DNA of 44,268 nt from Microbacteriaceae bacterium PS02068 (lineage in GTDB: Bacteria > Actinomycetota > Actinomycetes > Actinomycetales > Microbacteriaceae): the NCBI GenBank assembly GCA_029959325.1, contig JASCPF010000023.1:1-44268 (forward strand), written 5' to 3'. A program made the translations under genes and the position numbers. Shown in pieces: positions 8,269 to 18,965 of this stretch. A model generated the notes under the pieces. It saw nothing but the letters and a program-made list of their open reading frames with translations. It made no database searches and was not told where the DNA came from. Position 1 is the first letter of the stretch, and each line of letters begins with the position of its first letter.

Positions 8269-8877
8269 TCAGACCGTGATGCCGCGCTCGCCGAGGGCGC
8301 GGACGATCCGGTCGGTGACCGCATCGAGCTCGCCGACGCCGTCGACAGCGCAGACGATGCCGTGATCGCGGTAGACCTCGAGGATCGGCGCGGTGTCGCG
8401 CTCGTAGATCTCGAGACGCTTCGCGATGGCCTCGTCGGTGTCGTCGGCACGCCCCTCGATGCGGGCGCGCTCGGACAGGCGCGAGATGCTGACCTCGCGC
8501 GGCACGTCCAGCGCGATGACCGCCGTCAGCGGCTCGTCGCGCGGAGCGAGGAACGAGTCGAGCAGGCCGAGCTGGGCGAGGTTGCGCGGGAACCCGTCGA
8601 GCAGGAACCCCGTGCCGGTGTCGCCCTGCGACAGCCGGTCGCGCAGCAGCGCGAACGTGAGCTCGTCCGACACGAGATCACCGGCGTCGATGACGCTCTT
8701 GACCTGGGCGCCGAGCTCGGTCTGGTCACGCACATGGGCGCGGAACACGTCGCCCGTCGAGATGGCGGGGATGCCGAACAGCTCGGCGATCCGCGCGCCC
8801 TGCGTGCCCTTGCCCGAACCCTGCGGACCGACGATCAGCAGGCGCGGAGCCAGAGACGACGCGGAGGTGTCGCTCAT
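8269..8877 (-). CDS. adk: Adenylate kinase
   Basis: This 202-residue enzyme interconverts ATP + AMP and 2 ADP. The P-loop is GPQGSGKGTQG, followed by AISTGDVFRAHV for AMP binding and LLDGFPRNLAQ. The LID region (RIEGRADDTDEAIAKRLEIYERDT) is the short form without zinc cysteines. The ATG at 8877 overlaps the secY stop codon in an ATGA arrangement, which fixes the start and implies coupling; the frame is open far upstream but that part is a secY shadow. Confidence 0.95.
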   Translation of the reverse strand: MSDTSASSLAPRLLIVGPQGSGKGTQGARIAELFGIPAISTGDVFRAHVRDQTELGAQVKSVIDAGDLVSDELTFALLRDRLSQGDTGTGFLLDGFPRNLAQLGLLDSFLAPRDEPLTAVIALDVPREVSISRLSERARIEGRADDTDEAIAKRLEIYERDTAPILEVYRDHGIVCAVDGVGELDAVTDRIVRALGERGITV

Positions 8878-10202
8878 CGGAGGAGCCCTTCGTAGTGCCG
8901 CTGCTGCAGCTGCGCGTCGATCTGCTTCACCGTCTCGAGACCCACACCGACGATGATGAGGATCGAGGCGCCGCCGAACGGGAAGTTCGCGTTGGCGCTG
9001 ACCGTCGCGAGCGCGATGAGCGGCAGCAGGGCGATGAGACCCAGATAGATCGCACCCGGCAGGGTGATGCGCGTGAGGACGTAGTCGAGGTACTCGGCGG
9101 TCGGTCGGCCGGCACGGATGCCGGGGATGAAGCCGCCGTACTTCTTCATGTTGTCGGCGACCTCGACCGGGTTGAAGGTGATCGCGACGTAGAAGTAGGT
9201 GAACCCGACGATGAGCAGGAAGTACAGCAGCATGTACAGCGGGTGGTCGCCCTTGGTGAGGTACGCCTGGATCCACGTCACCCAGCCGGGGACGTTGCCA
9301 TTGGCATCCGGCGTCTGGTTGAACTGCGCGATGAGCGCCGGGATGTACAGCAGCGACGAGGCGAAGATGACGGGCACGACGCCGGCCATGTTCACCTTGA
9401 TCGGAATGTAGGTGTTGGTGCCGCCGAGGGTACGGCGGCCCACCATGCGCTTCGCGTACTGCACCGGGATGCGCCGCTGCGACTGCTCGACGAACACCAC
9501 CAGCGCGACGACGACGATCGACACCGCGAGCACGAGGAGGAAGACCTCGATGCCGCGGGCCTGCTCGATCGACCACATGGCCGCCGGGAACTGCGCGGCG
9601 ATCGAGGTGAAGATGAGGATCGACATGCCGTTGCCGACGCCCCGCTCGGTGACGAGCTCGGCGAACCACATGATGAGGCCGGTGCCGGCGGTCAGCGTGA
9701 TGATCATCAGCAGCTGCGCCCACCAGGCGTCGTTGGTCAGCAGGCTGTTGCACGACGCGATCGACGTCGAGCCGAAGAGCTGACCCGAGCGCGCGACCGT
9801 GATGAGCGTCGTCGACTGCAGCAGCGCGAGCGCGATCGTGAGGTAGCGCGTGTACTGCGTGAGCTTGGCCTGCCCCGACTGGCCCTCTTTATAGAGGGTC
9901 TCGAAGTGCGGGATGACGACGCGCAGCAGCTGCACGATGATCGTCGCCGTGATGTACGGCATGACGCCGAGGGCGAAGATCGACAGCTGCAGCAGGGCGC
10001 CGCCGGAGAACAGGTTGACGAGCGAGAGCAGGCCTTCACTGGCCGATCCGCTCTGCTGGAGGCAATCCTGCACGTTCGGGTAACTCACGAACGGCGTGGG
10101 GACGTGCGCACCGAGGCGATAGATGGCGATGATCGCCAGGGTGAAGCCGATCTTCCGCCGGAGATCCGGAGTGCGGAAGACCCGCGCGATAGCGCTGAAC
10201 AA
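8874..10202 (-). CDS. secY: Protein translocase subunit SecY
   Basis: This is a 442-residue, ten-helix channel subunit of the SecYEG translocon in the cytoplasmic membrane. Visible landmarks are the first helix (RKIGFTLAIIAIYRLGAHVPTP), the plug region after it, and the KYGGFIPGIRAGRPTAEYLDYVLTRIT segment before the last helices. The start is a TTG at 10202, chosen because a full GGAGG lies 8 bases upstream and translation then begins MFSAIARVFRTPDLRRK, the usual SecY N-terminus. An in-frame upstream start would overlap that ribosome site and add 16 unrelated residues. A large hairpin separates it from rplO. Confidence 0.93.
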   Translation of the reverse strand: MFSAIARVFRTPDLRRKIGFTLAIIAIYRLGAHVPTPFVSYPNVQDCLQQSGSASEGLLSLVNLFSGGALLQLSIFALGVMPYITATIIVQLLRVVIPHFETLYKEGQSGQAKLTQYTRYLTIALALLQSTTLITVARSGQLFGSTSIASCNSLLTNDAWWAQLLMIITLTAGTGLIMWFAELVTERGVGNGMSILIFTSIAAQFPAAMWSIEQARGIEVFLLVLAVSIVVVALVVFVEQSQRRIPVQYAKRMVGRRTLGGTNTYIPIKVNMAGVVPVIFASSLLYIPALIAQFNQTPDANGNVPGWVTWIQAYLTKGDHPLYMLLYFLLIVGFTYFYVAITFNPVEVADNMKKYGGFIPGIRAGRPTAEYLDYVLTRITLPGAIYLGLIALLPLIALATVSANANFPFGGASILIIVGVGLETVKQIDAQLQQRHYEGLLR

Positions 10203-10210
10203 GGGTATTT

Positions 10211-10215
10211 CCTCC
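10211..10215 (-). promoter_or_regulatory. Ribosome binding site that fixes the TTG start of secY
   Basis: GGAGG on the minus strand is followed by 8 bases and then TTG at 10202-10200. No ATG or GTG is better placed. Confidence 0.75.
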
Positions 10216-10272
10216 AGTGGGCTTACGGCGGCGCGGTTCGGGACCGGCACACCGTCTACCAGAGTACGGCAA

Positions 10273-10322
10273 CAGGGGCCGGAGTTCGGTTCTCGAGTGA
10301 TCGAGAGACGCTCCGGCCCCTG
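10273..10322 (-). terminator. Large hairpin between rplO and secY (attenuator or terminator)
   Basis: CAGGGGCCGGAG (10273-10284) and CTCCGGCCCCTG (10311-10322) pair perfectly over 12 bases. Inside, TCTCGA and TCGAGA (10291-10296, 10301-10306) pair across a 4-base loop. It begins 8 bases past the rplO stop codon and precedes secY by about 70 bases. Confidence 0.6.
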
Positions 10323-10330
10323 CCGTGGAC

Positions 10331-10900
10331 TTACTTGATCGAACCGCCGGCGGCGACGATCTTCTGCTCGGCGGAACCCGAGACCTTGTCGACGTCGACC
10401 GTCAGCTTGACCGAGATGTCGCCGGTGCCGAGCACCTTGACCTTCTCGTTCTTGCGCACGGCACCCTTCGCGACCAGGTCGCTGATGGTGACCTCGCCAC
10501 CCTTCGGGTACAGCTCGGCGAGCTTGTCGAGGTTGACCACCTGGTACTCGACGCGGAACGGGTTCTTGAACCCGCGCAGCTTCGGCGTACGCATGTGCAG
10601 GGGCATCTGCCCACCCTCGAAGCCGGCCTTGACCTGGTACCGCGCCTTCTGACCCTTGGTGCCACGACCGGCCGTCTTGCCCTTCGAGCCCTCACCGCGG
10701 CCGACACGGGTCTTCGCCGTGTTGGCTCCCGGGACGGGACGCAGGTGGTGCACCTTGAGCACGCCGGGGCGGGATGCCGGGGCATCCTTCTTCGCGGCGG
10801 GCTTCTTGGCTGCCGTCTCGGTCTTCTTCGCGGCGGGCTTCTTAGCCGCTGCCTTCTTCTCGACGACCTCTTCGGTCGCCTTCTCAGCCTTCTCAGCCAT
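10331..10900 (-). CDS. rplO: 50S ribosomal protein L15, with Ala/Lys-rich N-terminal extension
   Basis: The L15 body starts near residue 47 ([37 protein letters not shown]) and ends with a standard [22 protein letters not shown] region. L15 is a late-assembly protein in the core of the 50S subunit. The protein is 189 residues against roughly 145-150 usually; the first ~45 are [11 protein letters not shown] repeats, likely disordered and RNA-binding. Its ATG overlaps the rpmD stop by one base. Confidence 0.95.
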   Translation of the reverse strand: MAEKAEKATEEVVEKKAAAKKPAAKKTETAAKKPAAKKDAPASRPGVLKVHHLRPVPGANTAKTRVGRGEGSKGKTAGRGTKGQKARYQVKAGFEGGQMPLHMRTPKLRGFKNPFRVEYQVVNLDKLAELYPKGGEVTISDLVAKGAVRKNEKVKVLGTGDISVKLTVDVDKVSGSAEQKIVAAGGSIK

Positions 10901-11085
10901 CAGTCGATCTCCTCAACCTTCACGAGGTGCGCGACGGTCTTGATGTAGCCGCGCGTCTGCGCGTCATCCGGACGAACGACCGAGTCGTTGATCCGCTTCA
11001 GACCGAGCGAACGCAGCGTGTCGCGCTGGTTCTGCTTCTCGCTCACCTTGGACTTGACCTGGGTCACCTTGAGGCGCGCAGCCAT
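10900..11085 (-). CDS. rpmD: 50S ribosomal protein L30
   Basis: This 61-residue protein begins [24 protein letters not shown] and contains [15 protein letters not shown], the L30 signature. It binds 23S rRNA domain II near 5S rRNA. It overlaps rplO downstream and rpsE upstream by one base each (TGATG), showing tight coupling. Confidence 0.95.
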   Translation of the reverse strand: MAARLKVTQVKSKVSEKQNQRDTLRSLGLKRINDSVVRPDDAQTRGYIKTVAHLVKVEEID

Positions 11086-11780
11086 CAGGCACCTCCCTTT
11101 GCAGCGGCCGCGGCGTCAGCCTCGGCACGGATCAGACGCGCGGGCGCGACCTGGTCGAAGTCGAGACCACGACGGGCAGCAACGGCACGCGGCTCTTCGA
11201 GCTGCTTCAGCGCGGCGACCGTCGCGTGCACGATGTTGATCGTGTTCGACGAACCCAGCGACTTCGACAGGACATCGTGGATGCCGGCGCACTCGAGGAC
11301 GGCGCGGACGGGACCGCCCGCGATGACACCGGTACCGGCAGCGGCCGGACGCAGCAGCACCACACCGGCAGCGGCCTCACCCTGCACGGGGTGCGGGATG
11401 GTCGAGCCGGCACGCGGCACGCGGAAGAAGTTGCGCTTGGCCTCTTCGACACCCTTCGAGATGGCGAGGGGGACTTCGCGCGCCTTGCCGTAGCCGACGC
11501 CGACGAGACCGTTGCCATCGCCCACGACGACGAGCGCCGTGAAGCTGAAGCGACGACCGCCCTTGACGACCTTCGACACGCGGTTGATGGTGACGACGCG
11601 CTCCAGGAACTGGCTCTTGTCGGCGTCGCGCGATCCACGGTCGCCGCGGGTCTGGCTGCGCTCGCGGCCACCGCGACGCGGCTCGCGCTCGCGCTCGACC
11701 GACGCCTCGACGGCAGCGGTCTGCTCAGTGGCCTCTGCGGTCACTTCGTTCTCCACATTCTGAGTAGTTGCATCGCTCAC
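11085..11780 (-). CDS. rpsE: 30S ribosomal protein S5, with charged N-terminal extension
   Basis: The S5 body runs from about residue 56 ([43 protein letters not shown]) to the C-terminus and includes the [20 protein letters not shown] segment. S5 lines the mRNA entry channel and affects decoding accuracy. It is 231 residues, longer than the usual ~165, because of a Glu/Arg-rich extension with [13 protein letters not shown]. It starts with GTG, overlapping the rplR stop by 4 bases. Confidence 0.95.
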   Translation of the reverse strand: MSDATTQNVENEVTAEATEQTAAVEASVEREREPRRGGRERSQTRGDRGSRDADKSQFLERVVTINRVSKVVKGGRRFSFTALVVVGDGNGLVGVGYGKAREVPLAISKGVEEAKRNFFRVPRAGSTIPHPVQGEAAAGVVLLRPAAAGTGVIAGGPVRAVLECAGIHDVLSKSLGSSNTINIVHATVAALKQLEEPRAVAARRGLDFDQVAPARLIRAEADAAAAAKGGA

Positions 11781-12136
11781 AGGTTCAGACCTCCCTCGCG
11801 GGCGCCATCGGCGATCGCTGCGACACGGCCCGCGTAGCGGTTGCCACCGCGGTCGAAGACGACGTCCGAGACGCCGGCCGCCTTGGCGCGCTCGGCGACG
11901 AGCTCGCCGACCTTGCGGGCCTTGGCGGTCTTGTCACCGTCGAACGCGCGCAGGTCGCTTTCGAGAGTGGATGCCGAGGCCACCGTGTGACCCTTGCTGT
12001 CGTCGACCACCTGGACGAAGACGTGGCGGGCCGAACGGGTGACGACCAGGCGCGGGCGGACCTCGGTGCCCACGACCTTCTTGCGAAGACGCAGGTGACG
12101 ACGCGAGCGCGCGACGGACTTTGACGTGACAGCCAT
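11777..12136 (-). CDS. rplR: 50S ribosomal protein L18
   Basis: This 119-residue protein has the L18 features [20 protein letters not shown] and [38 protein letters not shown]. It binds 5S rRNA in the central protuberance. It lies 2 bases after rplF and overlaps rpsE by 4 bases. Confidence 0.96.
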   Translation of the reverse strand: MAVTSKSVARSRRHLRLRKKVVGTEVRPRLVVTRSARHVFVQVVDDSKGHTVASASTLESDLRAFDGDKTAKARKVGELVAERAKAAGVSDVVFDRGGNRYAGRVAAIADGAREGGLNL

Positions 12137-12138
12137 GA

Positions 12139-12675
12139 TTACTTACCACTCTTTCCGGCCTTGCGGCGGACGACCTCGCCGGCGTACCGCACACCCTTGC
12201 CCTTGTACGGCTCGGGCTTGCGGATCTTGCGGATGTTCGCAGCGGCCTCGCCGACGGCCTGCTTCGAGATGCCGCTGACGGTGACCTTGTTGTTGCCCTC
12301 GACGGTCAGCGTGATGCCGGCCGGGGGCTCGATGAGCACCGGGTGCGAGAAGCCGAGCGCGAACTCGACGGCCGCACCCTTCTGCGCGACGCGGTAACCC
12401 GTGCCGACGACCTCGAGGCCCTTGGTGTAGCCCTCGGTGACGCCGATGATGTCGTTGTTGATGAGCGTGCGGGTCAGCCCGTGCAGCGAGCGCGACTCAC
12501 GCTCGTCGTCGGGACGCGAGACCAGAACCTGGCCCTCTTCGACCTTCACTTCGATGGGCTTGGCCACGGTGAGCGCGAGCTCGCCCTTGGGGCCCTTGAC
12601 CGCGACATCCTGGCCGTCGACCGAAACGGTGACGCCGGCGGGGATGGCGATGGGGAGACGTCCGATACGCGACAT
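12139..12675 (-). CDS. rplF: 50S ribosomal protein L6
   Basis: This 178-residue protein begins [15 protein letters not shown] and ends in [27 protein letters not shown], the conserved L6 rRNA-binding tail. It has two related alpha/beta domains and sits near the factor-binding site. It is 6 bases downstream of rpsH. Confidence 0.97.
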   Translation of the reverse strand: MSRIGRLPIAIPAGVTVSVDGQDVAVKGPKGELALTVAKPIEVKVEEGQVLVSRPDDERESRSLHGLTRTLINNDIIGVTEGYTKGLEVVGTGYRVAQKGAAVEFALGFSHPVLIEPPAGITLTVEGNNKVTVSGISKQAVGEAAANIRKIRKPEPYKGKGVRYAGEVVRRKAGKSGK

Positions 12676-12681
12676 GTCAGA

Positions 12682-13080
12682 TCACCACACGTAGGCGAGG
12701 ACTTCCCCACCCACGCCCTTCTGCTCGGCCTGACGGTCTGTCAGGAGACCGGAGGAGGTGGACAGGATCGCGACGCCGAGGCCACCGAGGACGGTGGGGA
12801 TCTCGGTCGAGCGTGCGTAGACACGCAGACCCGGCTTCGAGACGCGCTTGATGCCGGCGATCGACCGCTCGCGGTTCGGGCCGTACTTCAGCGTCAGGGT
12901 GAGCGTCTGGCCGACGCGGGCGTCCGAGACCTCCCAGGAGGAGATGTAACCCTCCTGCTTGAGGATCTCGGCGATGTTGGTCTTGAGCTTGGAGCTCGGC
13001 AGCGCGACAGTGTCGTGGTGCGCCGAGTTCGCGTTGCGCAGACGGGTCAGCATGTCTGCGACCGGGTCTGTCATCGTCAT
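12682..13080 (-). CDS. rpsH: 30S ribosomal protein S8
   Basis: This 132-residue protein begins [18 protein letters not shown]; a second in-frame ATG two codons in is possible. The C-terminus ([27 protein letters not shown]) is the S8 signature. S8 binds helix 21 of 16S rRNA and in E. coli represses its own operon. The gene usually placed just upstream, rpsN/rpsZ (S14), is absent: only 67 bases separate rpsH from rplE. Confidence 0.97.
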   Translation of the reverse strand: MTMTDPVADMLTRLRNANSAHHDTVALPSSKLKTNIAEILKQEGYISSWEVSDARVGQTLTLTLKYGPNRERSIAGIKRVSKPGLRVYARSTEIPTVLGGLGVAILSTSSGLLTDRQAEQKGVGGEVLAYVW

Positions 13081-13147
13081 TTCTTGTTTCCTTTGTTCAC
13101 GTGGTTTCGGATGCCGTTACACGACAGCCGACCTTCTTGAGTGTGGG

Positions 13148-13738
13148 TTACGCCTTGGCCTCGTCGGCCTGGAACGGGAACCCGATGTGACGCAGCAGCG
13201 AGCGCCCCTCGGCATCCGTCTTCGCCGTCGTGACGATCGTGATGTCGAAGCCGCGCACGCGGTCGATCTTGTCCTGGTCGATCTCGTGGAACACGGACTG
13301 CTCCTGGAGACCGAAGGTGTAGTTGCCGTTGCCGTCGAACTGCTTCGGCGAGAGGCCGCGGAAGTCGCGGATGCGGGGCAGAGCCAGCGTCACGAGACGG
13401 TCGAGGAACTCCCAGGCGCGGTCACCGCGAAGGGTGACGTGCGCACCGATGGCCTGACCCTCGCGCAGCTTGAACTGCGCGATGGACTTGCGGGCCTTGG
13501 TGACGACCGGCTTCTGGCCGGTGATCTTGGTGAGGTCGTCGACCGCACCATCGATCACCTTGGAGTCGCGCGCAGCCTCACCGACACCGGTGTTGACGAC
13601 GACCTTCACGATCCCCGGGATCTGCATGACGTTCTCGTAGCCGAACTCGTCCTGCAGAGCCTTCTTGATCTCGCTCTGGTACTTGGCCTTCAGACGGGGC
13701 TGGATTTTGCCAGCCTCGAGGGCAGTGGTGGTGCTCAT
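13148..13738 (-). CDS. rplE: 50S ribosomal protein L5
   Basis: This 196-residue protein has the L5 blocks [36 protein letters not shown] and the C-terminal [28 protein letters not shown]5 binds 5S rRNA and contacts S13 across the subunit interface. It overlaps the rplX stop by one base. Confidence 0.97.
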   Translation of the reverse strand: MSTTTALEAGKIQPRLKAKYQSEIKKALQDEFGYENVMQIPGIVKVVVNTGVGEAARDSKVIDGAVDDLTKITGQKPVVTKARKSIAQFKLREGQAIGAHVTLRGDRAWEFLDRLVTLALPRIRDFRGLSPKQFDGNGNYTFGLQEQSVFHEIDQDKIDRVRGFDITIVTTAKTDAEGRSLLRHIGFPFQADEAKA

Positions 13739-14097
13739 CAGAGGTCCTTACCGCTCTTCTTCGCGTAGCGCACGCGGACGTTGCGCTTCACGCCGTCCTT
13801 CGTCTGCTCCTCGACGCGGTGTCCGACCTTGGTCGGCTTCTTGCTCGAGGGGTCGACGAGGGCGACGTTGGAGATGTGGATCGGGGCTTCCATCGTCTCG
13901 ATGCCGCCCGTCTTGGTGCCGCGCTGGGACTGGCCCACGCGGGTGTGCTTCGTGACGTAGTTGACGCCCTCGACGATGACACGGTTCTGCTCGACGAGAA
14001 CGTCGAGGACCTTGCCCTGCTTGCCGCGGTCGCCGCCCTTGTCCTGCTTCTTGCCAGTGATGACCTGAACCAGGTCACCCTTCTTGATCTTGGCCAT
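13738..14097 (-). CDS. rplX: 50S ribosomal protein L24
   Basis: This 119-residue KOW-domain protein begins [22 protein letters not shown] and contains [20 protein letters not shown]24 starts assembly of the large subunit at the 5-prime end of 23S rRNA. It lies 4 bases after rplN. Confidence 0.97.
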   Translation of the reverse strand: MAKIKKGDLVQVITGKKQDKGGDRGKQGKVLDVLVEQNRVIVEGVNYVTKHTRVGQSQRGTKTGGIETMEAPIHISNVALVDPSSKKPTKVGHRVEEQTKDGVKRNVRVRYAKKSGKDL

Positions 14098-14101
14098 GTG
14101 G

Positions 14102-14470
14102 TCAGATCACCTCCGGAGCGAGCGAGACGATCTTCATGAACTTCTTGTCACGAAGCTCACGACCGACCGGTCCGAAGATGCGGGTGCCGCGGGGCTCCCC
14201 GTCGTTCTTCAGGATGACGGCGGCGTTCTCGTCGAACTTGATGTAGGAGCCGTCGGGACGACGGGTCTCCTTGACGGTGCGGACGATGACGGCCTTGACC
14301 ACATCGCCCTTCTTGACACTGCCACCGGGGATCGCGTCCTTGACGGTCGCGACGATGATGTCGCCGAGACCGGCGTAGCGGCGGTTCGAGCCGCCGAGCA
14401 CGCGGATGGTGAGCAGCTGCTTGGCGCCGGTGTTGTCGGCGACCTTCAGGCGGGATTCTGTCTGAATCAC
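14102..14470 (-). CDS. rplN: 50S ribosomal protein L14
   Basis: This 122-residue protein begins with GTG and reads [20 protein letters not shown], then [25 protein letters not shown] and ends with [17 protein letters not shown]14 forms intersubunit bridges and is the docking site of the silencing factor RsfS. It follows rpsQ after 34 bases. Confidence 0.97.
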   Translation of the reverse strand: MIQTESRLKVADNTGAKQLLTIRVLGGSNRRYAGLGDIIVATVKDAIPGGSVKKGDVVKAVIVRTVKETRRPDGSYIKFDENAAVILKNDGEPRGTRIFGPVGRELRDKKFMKIVSLAPEVI

Positions 14471-14504
14471 TTGTTACTCCTTGGGTTCCAAGAAGGCCGG
14501 GGCC

Positions 14505-14906
14505 TTACTTGGCCTTCTCGAGGATCTCGACCAGACGCCAGCGCTTGGTGGCGCTCAGCGGACGGGTCTCGTTGATGAGCACGAGGTCGCCGATGCCGGC
14601 GCTGTTCTGCTCGTCGTGGGCCTTGACCTTCGACGTACGGCGGATGATCTTGCCGTACAGCGGGTGCTTCACGCGGTCTTCGACCTCGACGACGATGGTC
14701 TTGTCCATCTTGTCGCTGACGACATAGCCGCGGCGGGCCTTGCGGTAGCCACGGGCGTCCGCGTCGCGAACGTCGTGCGCGGCGTGCTCGTGGCCGGAGG
14801 CCACGACCGGAGCCTCGACGACCTCGGTCGTCGGGGCCTTCGCAGCAGCCTTCTTCGCCGGCGCCTTCTTGGGCGCGGCAGGCTTCTTCTCGGTGGTCTC
14901 AGCCAT
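14505..14906 (-). CDS. rpsQ: 30S ribosomal protein S17, with N-terminal extension
   Basis: The S17 OB-fold core begins near residue 54 ([36 protein letters not shown]) and ends [17 protein letters not shown]. The total is 133 residues, against 80-90 usually; the N-terminal ~50 are Ala/Lys/Pro-rich ([14 protein letters not shown]) plus a His-containing HEHAAHDV patch. The ATG at 14906 overlaps the rpmC stop (TGATG); a GTG one codon earlier is an alternative. Confidence 0.94.
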   Translation of the reverse strand: MAETTEKKPAAPKKAPAKKAAAKAPTTEVVEAPVVASGHEHAAHDVRDADARGYRKARRGYVVSDKMDKTIVVEVEDRVKHPLYGKIIRRTSKVKAHDEQNSAGIGDLVLINETRPLSATKRWRLVEILEKAK

Positions 14907-15219
14907 CACTCGGCCTCTTCCTTCACGGCCTCGTCGGCGGCATCCGCCTTCTTGGCCTTCGTCTTCTTCGCCTTGGTGGCAACCTCGGCGGGAGCGGGCG
15001 TGGCACGGATGCCGAGCTCGCGCTCACGGATCACGGTGTAGAGCCGCGCGATGTCGCGCTTGACGGCGCGGATGCGTCCGTGGCTCTCGAGCTGGCCGGT
15101 CGCCGACTGGAAGCGCAGGTTGAACAGCTCTTCCTTGGCCTTGCGCAGCTCCTCGACGAGGCGCTGGTCCTCCAACGTGTCGAGCTCGCTCGGTGCGAGC
15201 GTCTTGGTTCCGACGGCCA

Positions 15220-15220
<1 letters not shown>
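14906..15220 (-). CDS. rpmC: 50S ribosomal protein L29, with charged C-terminal extension
   Basis: The L29 helices are seen in [26 protein letters not shown] and [22 protein letters not shown]29 sits at the exit tunnel near the SRP docking site. The protein is 104 residues against about 65-80, with a [16 protein letters not shown] tail. The ATG at 15220 overlaps the rplP stop (TAATG), fixing the start; the longer open frame upstream is a shadow of rplP. Confidence 0.95.
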
Positions 15221-15638
<418 letters not shown>

Positions 15639-15639
<1 letters not shown>

Positions 15640-16400
15640 CAGGCAGACGCTCCTTCTGCGACGGGGGCCTCGCTGCGCGGGCCACGACGGCGGTCGCCAC
15701 CACGGTCATCGCGACCACGCGGCGCCTTGGGGGCGTTGGCCTGCTCGCGAGCGAGCTCCTTGGCCGTCAGGTCGCCCTTGTAGATCCAGACCTTCACACC
15801 GATGCGGCCGAAGGTGGTCTTCGCCTCATAGAAGCCGTAGTCGATGTTCGCACGCAGGGTGTGCAGGGGCACACGGCCTTCGCGGTAGAACTCCGAGCGG
15901 CTCATCTCGGCGCCGCCGAGACGGCCGGAGACCTGGATGCGGATGCCCTTGGCACCGGCGCGCTGAGCGCCCTGCAGGCCCTTGCGCATCGCGCGGCGGA
16001 ACGCCACACGTGCGGAGAGCTGCTCGGCGATGCCCTGCGCGACCAGCTGAGCGTCGGCCTCGGGGTTCTTGACCTCGAGGATGTTCAGCTGGATCTGCTT
16101 GCCCGTGAGCTTCTCGAGGTCGGCGCGGATGCGCTCGGCCTCGGCGCCACGACGACCGATCACGATGCCCGGACGGGCGGTGTGGATGTCGACGCGGACG
16201 CGGTCACGGGTGCGCTCGATCTCGATGCCGGACACGCCGGCACGGTCGAGCTGCGTCTGCAGGAGCTTGCGGATCTTGATGTCCTCGGCGACGTAGTCGG
16301 CGTAACGCTGGCCGGGCTTCGTCGAGTCCGAGAACCAACGCGACACGTGGTCCGTGGTGATGCCGAGGCGGAAGCCGTACGGGTTGACCTTCTGTCCCAT
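15639..16400 (-). CDS. rpsC: 30S ribosomal protein S3
   Basis: This 253-residue protein begins [18 protein letters not shown]. It has the type-2 KH domain ([22 protein letters not shown]) and the S3 C-terminal domain ([35 protein letters not shown]). S3 lines the mRNA entry tunnel. The last ~35 residues are an Arg/Asp/Gly-rich tail. It overlaps the rplV stop codon. Confidence 0.97.
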
Positions 16401-16783
16401 TACTTGCTCGCCTTCTTGCTGGTCTCGGCAACCTCGGGGGTCGCGAGCTGGATGGTGATGTGGCTCGTGCGCTTCTTGATCTGGAACGCGCGACCCTGGG
16501 CGCGGGGACGGAAACGCTTGAGCGTCGACCCCTCGTCCACGTACGCGTTGGCCACGTACAGGTCCTGCTCGTCCAGGAACTCGCTGTCCTTGTCGGCCTT
16601 CACGCGGGCGTTGGCGATCGCCGACTCCACGAGCTTGTAGATCGGCTCACTGGCAGCCTGCGGGGCGAACTTCAGGATGGCCAGGGCCTCCTGAGCCTGC
16701 TTGCCCTTGATCAGCGCGACGACACGACGAGCCTTCTGAGGGGTCACGCGGATGTGCTTCACGCGTGCGATGGATTCCACCAT
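16400..16783 (-). CDS. rplV: 50S ribosomal protein L22
   Basis: This 127-residue protein begins [22 protein letters not shown] and contains the beta-hairpin region [27 protein letters not shown], which reaches into the exit tunnel where macrolides act. It lies 38 bases after rpsS. Confidence 0.97.
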   Translation of the reverse strand: MVESIARVKHIRVTPQKARRVVALIKGKQAQEALAILKFAPQAASEPIYKLVESAIANARVKADKDSEFLDEQDLYVANAYVDEGSTLKRFRPRAQGRAFQIKKRTSHITIQLATPEVAETSKKASK

Positions 16784-16821
16784 TTCTCTCCTCCTCTAGT
16801 CCTCTCTGGAACGCCACCGCG

Positions 16822-17103
16822 TCAGCGGCGGCGACCCTTCTTGTCGTCCTTCACGTGGCCGCGGAAGGTGCGGGTGGGCGCGAACTCGCCCAGCTTGTGA
16901 CCGACCATGGTCTCGGACACGAACACGGGGATGTGCTTGCGTCCGTCGTGCACGGCGATGGTGTGACCCAGCATGGCCGGGATGATCATCGAGCGACGTG
17001 ACCAGGTCTTGATGACGTTCTTGGTACCGGCTTCGTTCTGGACGACGACCTTGCGGAGCAGGTGCTCGTCGACGAAGGGGCCCTTCTTAAGGCTGCGAGG
17101 CAT
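16822..17103 (-). CDS. rpsS: 30S ribosomal protein S19
   Basis: This 93-residue protein begins [16 protein letters not shown] and contains [25 protein letters not shown] and [16 protein letters not shown]19 sits in the 30S head beside S13. It lies 9 bases after rplB. Confidence 0.97.
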   Translation of the reverse strand: MPRSLKKGPFVDEHLLRKVVVQNEAGTKNVIKTWSRRSMIIPAMLGHTIAVHDGRKHIPVFVSETMVGHKLGEFAPTRTFRGHVKDDKKGRRR

Positions 17104-17112
17104 CCTCTACTC

Positions 17113-17952
17113 CTACTTACGCTTCTTGCCGGCGTTGCGACGACGGACGATGTACTTGTCGCTTTCCTTGTTGGCGTGGCGGGTGCGACCCTCAGCCTGG
17201 CCCCAAGGAGAAACGGGGTGACGACCACCAGAGGTCTTACCCTCACCACCACCGTGCGGGTGGTCGACCGGGTTCATCGCGACACCACGGACGGTCGGGC
17301 GAACGCCCTTCCAGCGCATGCGGCCGGCCTTGCCCCAGTTGATGTTCGACTGCTCGGCGTTGCCGACCTCGCCGATGGTCGCGCGGCAGCGCGCATCGAC
17401 GTTGCGGATCTCGCCCGAGGGCAGACGCAGCTGGGCGTAGGGGCCGTCCTTCGCGACCAGACGCACCGAGGTGCCGGCCGAGCGAGCCATCTTGGCACCG
17501 CCGCCGGGGCGGAGCTCGATGGCGTGGATGACCGTACCGGTCGGGATGTTCTTCAGCGGCAGGTTGTTGCCCGGCTTGATGTCAGCCGACGCGCCCGACT
17601 CGACGACGTCACCCTGCTGCAGCTTCGCCGGAGCGAGGATGTAGCGCTTCTCACCGTCGAAGTAGTGCAGCAGCGCGATGCGCGCGGTGCGGTTGGGGTC
17701 GTACTCGATGTGCGCGACGCGGGCGTTGACGCCGTCCTTGTCGTGACGACGGAAGTCGATCACGCGGTACTGGCGCTTGTGGCCACCACCGATGTGACGC
17801 GTCGTGATGCGACCCTGGTTGTTGCGGCCACCGGTCTTCGACAGCGGACGCAGCAGCGACTTCTCGGGCGTCGATCGGGTGATCTCGGCGAAGTCGGCCA
17901 CCGACGAACCGCGACGACCGGGGGTCGTGGGCTTGTACTTGCGAATAGCCAT
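17113..17952 (-). CDS. rplB: 50S ribosomal protein L2
   Basis: This 279-residue protein begins [15 protein letters not shown] and holds the peptidyl-transferase-proximal segment [20 protein letters not shown], with the conserved histidine in DHPHGGG. L2 is needed for subunit joining and peptidyl-transferase activity. It lies 25 bases after rplW. Confidence 0.98.
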   Translation of the reverse strand: MAIRKYKPTTPGRRGSSVADFAEITRSTPEKSLLRPLSKTGGRNNQGRITTRHIGGGHKRQYRVIDFRRHDKDGVNARVAHIEYDPNRTARIALLHYFDGEKRYILAPAKLQQGDVVESGASADIKPGNNLPLKNIPTGTVIHAIELRPGGGAKMARSAGTSVRLVAKDGPYAQLRLPSGEIRNVDARCRATIGEVGNAEQSNINWGKAGRMRWKGVRPTVRGVAMNPVDHPHGGGEGKTSGGRHPVSPWGQAEGRTRHANKESDKYIVRRRNAGKKRK

Positions 17953-17977
17953 GGTGTGTTGTCCTCTATCCCGACTG

Positions 17978-18289
17978 TCAGCCGACGGCCGTGAAGATGT
18001 CGATGGTGCCCGAGCGCAGCGTGACGATGGCGCGCTTGGTGTCCTTGCGCTTGCCGGTGCCGAAGCGGGTCCGGCGGGCCTTGCCCGTGCGGTTGAGCGT
18101 GTTGACTGCGGCGACCTTGACGCCGAAGATCTTCTCGATGGCGAGCTTGATCTCGGTCTTGGTGGCGCGGGGGTCGACGAGGAAGGTGTACTTGCCCTCG
18201 TCGATGAGACCGTAGCTCTTCTCCGAAACCACCGGCTTCAGGATGATGTCACGCGGGTCCTTGTTCAGGGCGACGTTCGCAATGGTCAT
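17978..18289 (-). CDS. rplW: 50S ribosomal protein L23
   Basis: This 103-residue protein has [26 protein letters not shown] and [23 protein letters not shown], the L23 core at the tunnel exit that recruits trigger factor and SRP. It overlaps the rplD stop by 4 bases (ATGA). Confidence 0.97.
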   Translation of the reverse strand: MTIANVALNKDPRDIILKPVVSEKSYGLIDEGKYTFLVDPRATKTEIKLAIEKIFGVKVAAVNTLNRTGKARRTRFGTGKRKDTKRAIVTLRSGTIDIFTAVG

Positions 18290-18963
18290 GCCGAGACCTC
18301 CTCGGTGGCAGCGGTCTTCGAGGCGACGAACGTGTCGAAGGCAGCCTTGGTGAAGACGATGTCGTCGGAGACGAGCACGTCGTAGGCGTTGAGCTGGCCG
18401 GCCTCGAGCACGTGGACGTAGCCGAGGTTGCGGACGCTCTTGAGGGTCAGCTCGTCGCCGCGCTCGATGACGACCATGACGTTCTTGGTCGGGGCGAGCT
18501 GCGTCAGGACCGCGGCAGCGGCCTTGGTCGAAGGCGCACCCTCGATGGCGAACGAGTCGACGACGTGCAGGCGGCCTCCGCGAGCACGATCGCTCAGCGC
18601 ACCCAGGAGGGCTGCGGCGATCATCTTCTTGGGGGTGCGCTGCGAGTAGTCGCGCGGCTTCGGACCGTGGACGATGCCACCGCCGGTCATGTGCGGCGCG
18701 CGGATCGAGCCCTGACGGGCGTTACCCGTGCCCTTCTGCTTGAAGGGCTTGCGGCCCGCGCCCGAGACCTCACCGCGACGCTTGGTCGAGTGGGTTCCCT
18801 GGCGAGCCGCCGCGAGCTGCGCGACGACGACCTGGTGGATGAGCGGGACGTTCGTCTTGACGTCGAAGACGGCGGCGGGCAGCTCGACCGAGCCGGCCTT
18901 GGTGCCGTCGGCGTTGAGCACGTCGAGAGTGGCGACGCCCTGCGCCAGAGTGGAGTCAGCCAT
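18286..18963 (-). CDS. rplD: 50S ribosomal protein L4
   Basis: This 225-residue protein has [46 protein letters not shown], the extended L4 loop reaching the exit tunnel. In E. coli L4 also represses the S10 operon; whether that holds here is unknown. It is 2 bases after rplC. Confidence 0.97.
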   Translation of the reverse strand: MADSTLAQGVATLDVLNADGTKAGSVELPAAVFDVKTNVPLIHQVVVAQLAAARQGTHSTKRRGEVSGAGRKPFKQKGTGNARQGSIRAPHMTGGGIVHGPKPRDYSQRTPKKMIAAALLGALSDRARGGRLHVVDSFAIEGAPSTKAAAAVLTQLAPTKNVMVVIERGDELTLKSVRNLGYVHVLEAGQLNAYDVLVSDDIVFTKAAFDTFVASKTAATEEVSA

Positions 18964-18965
18964 GA

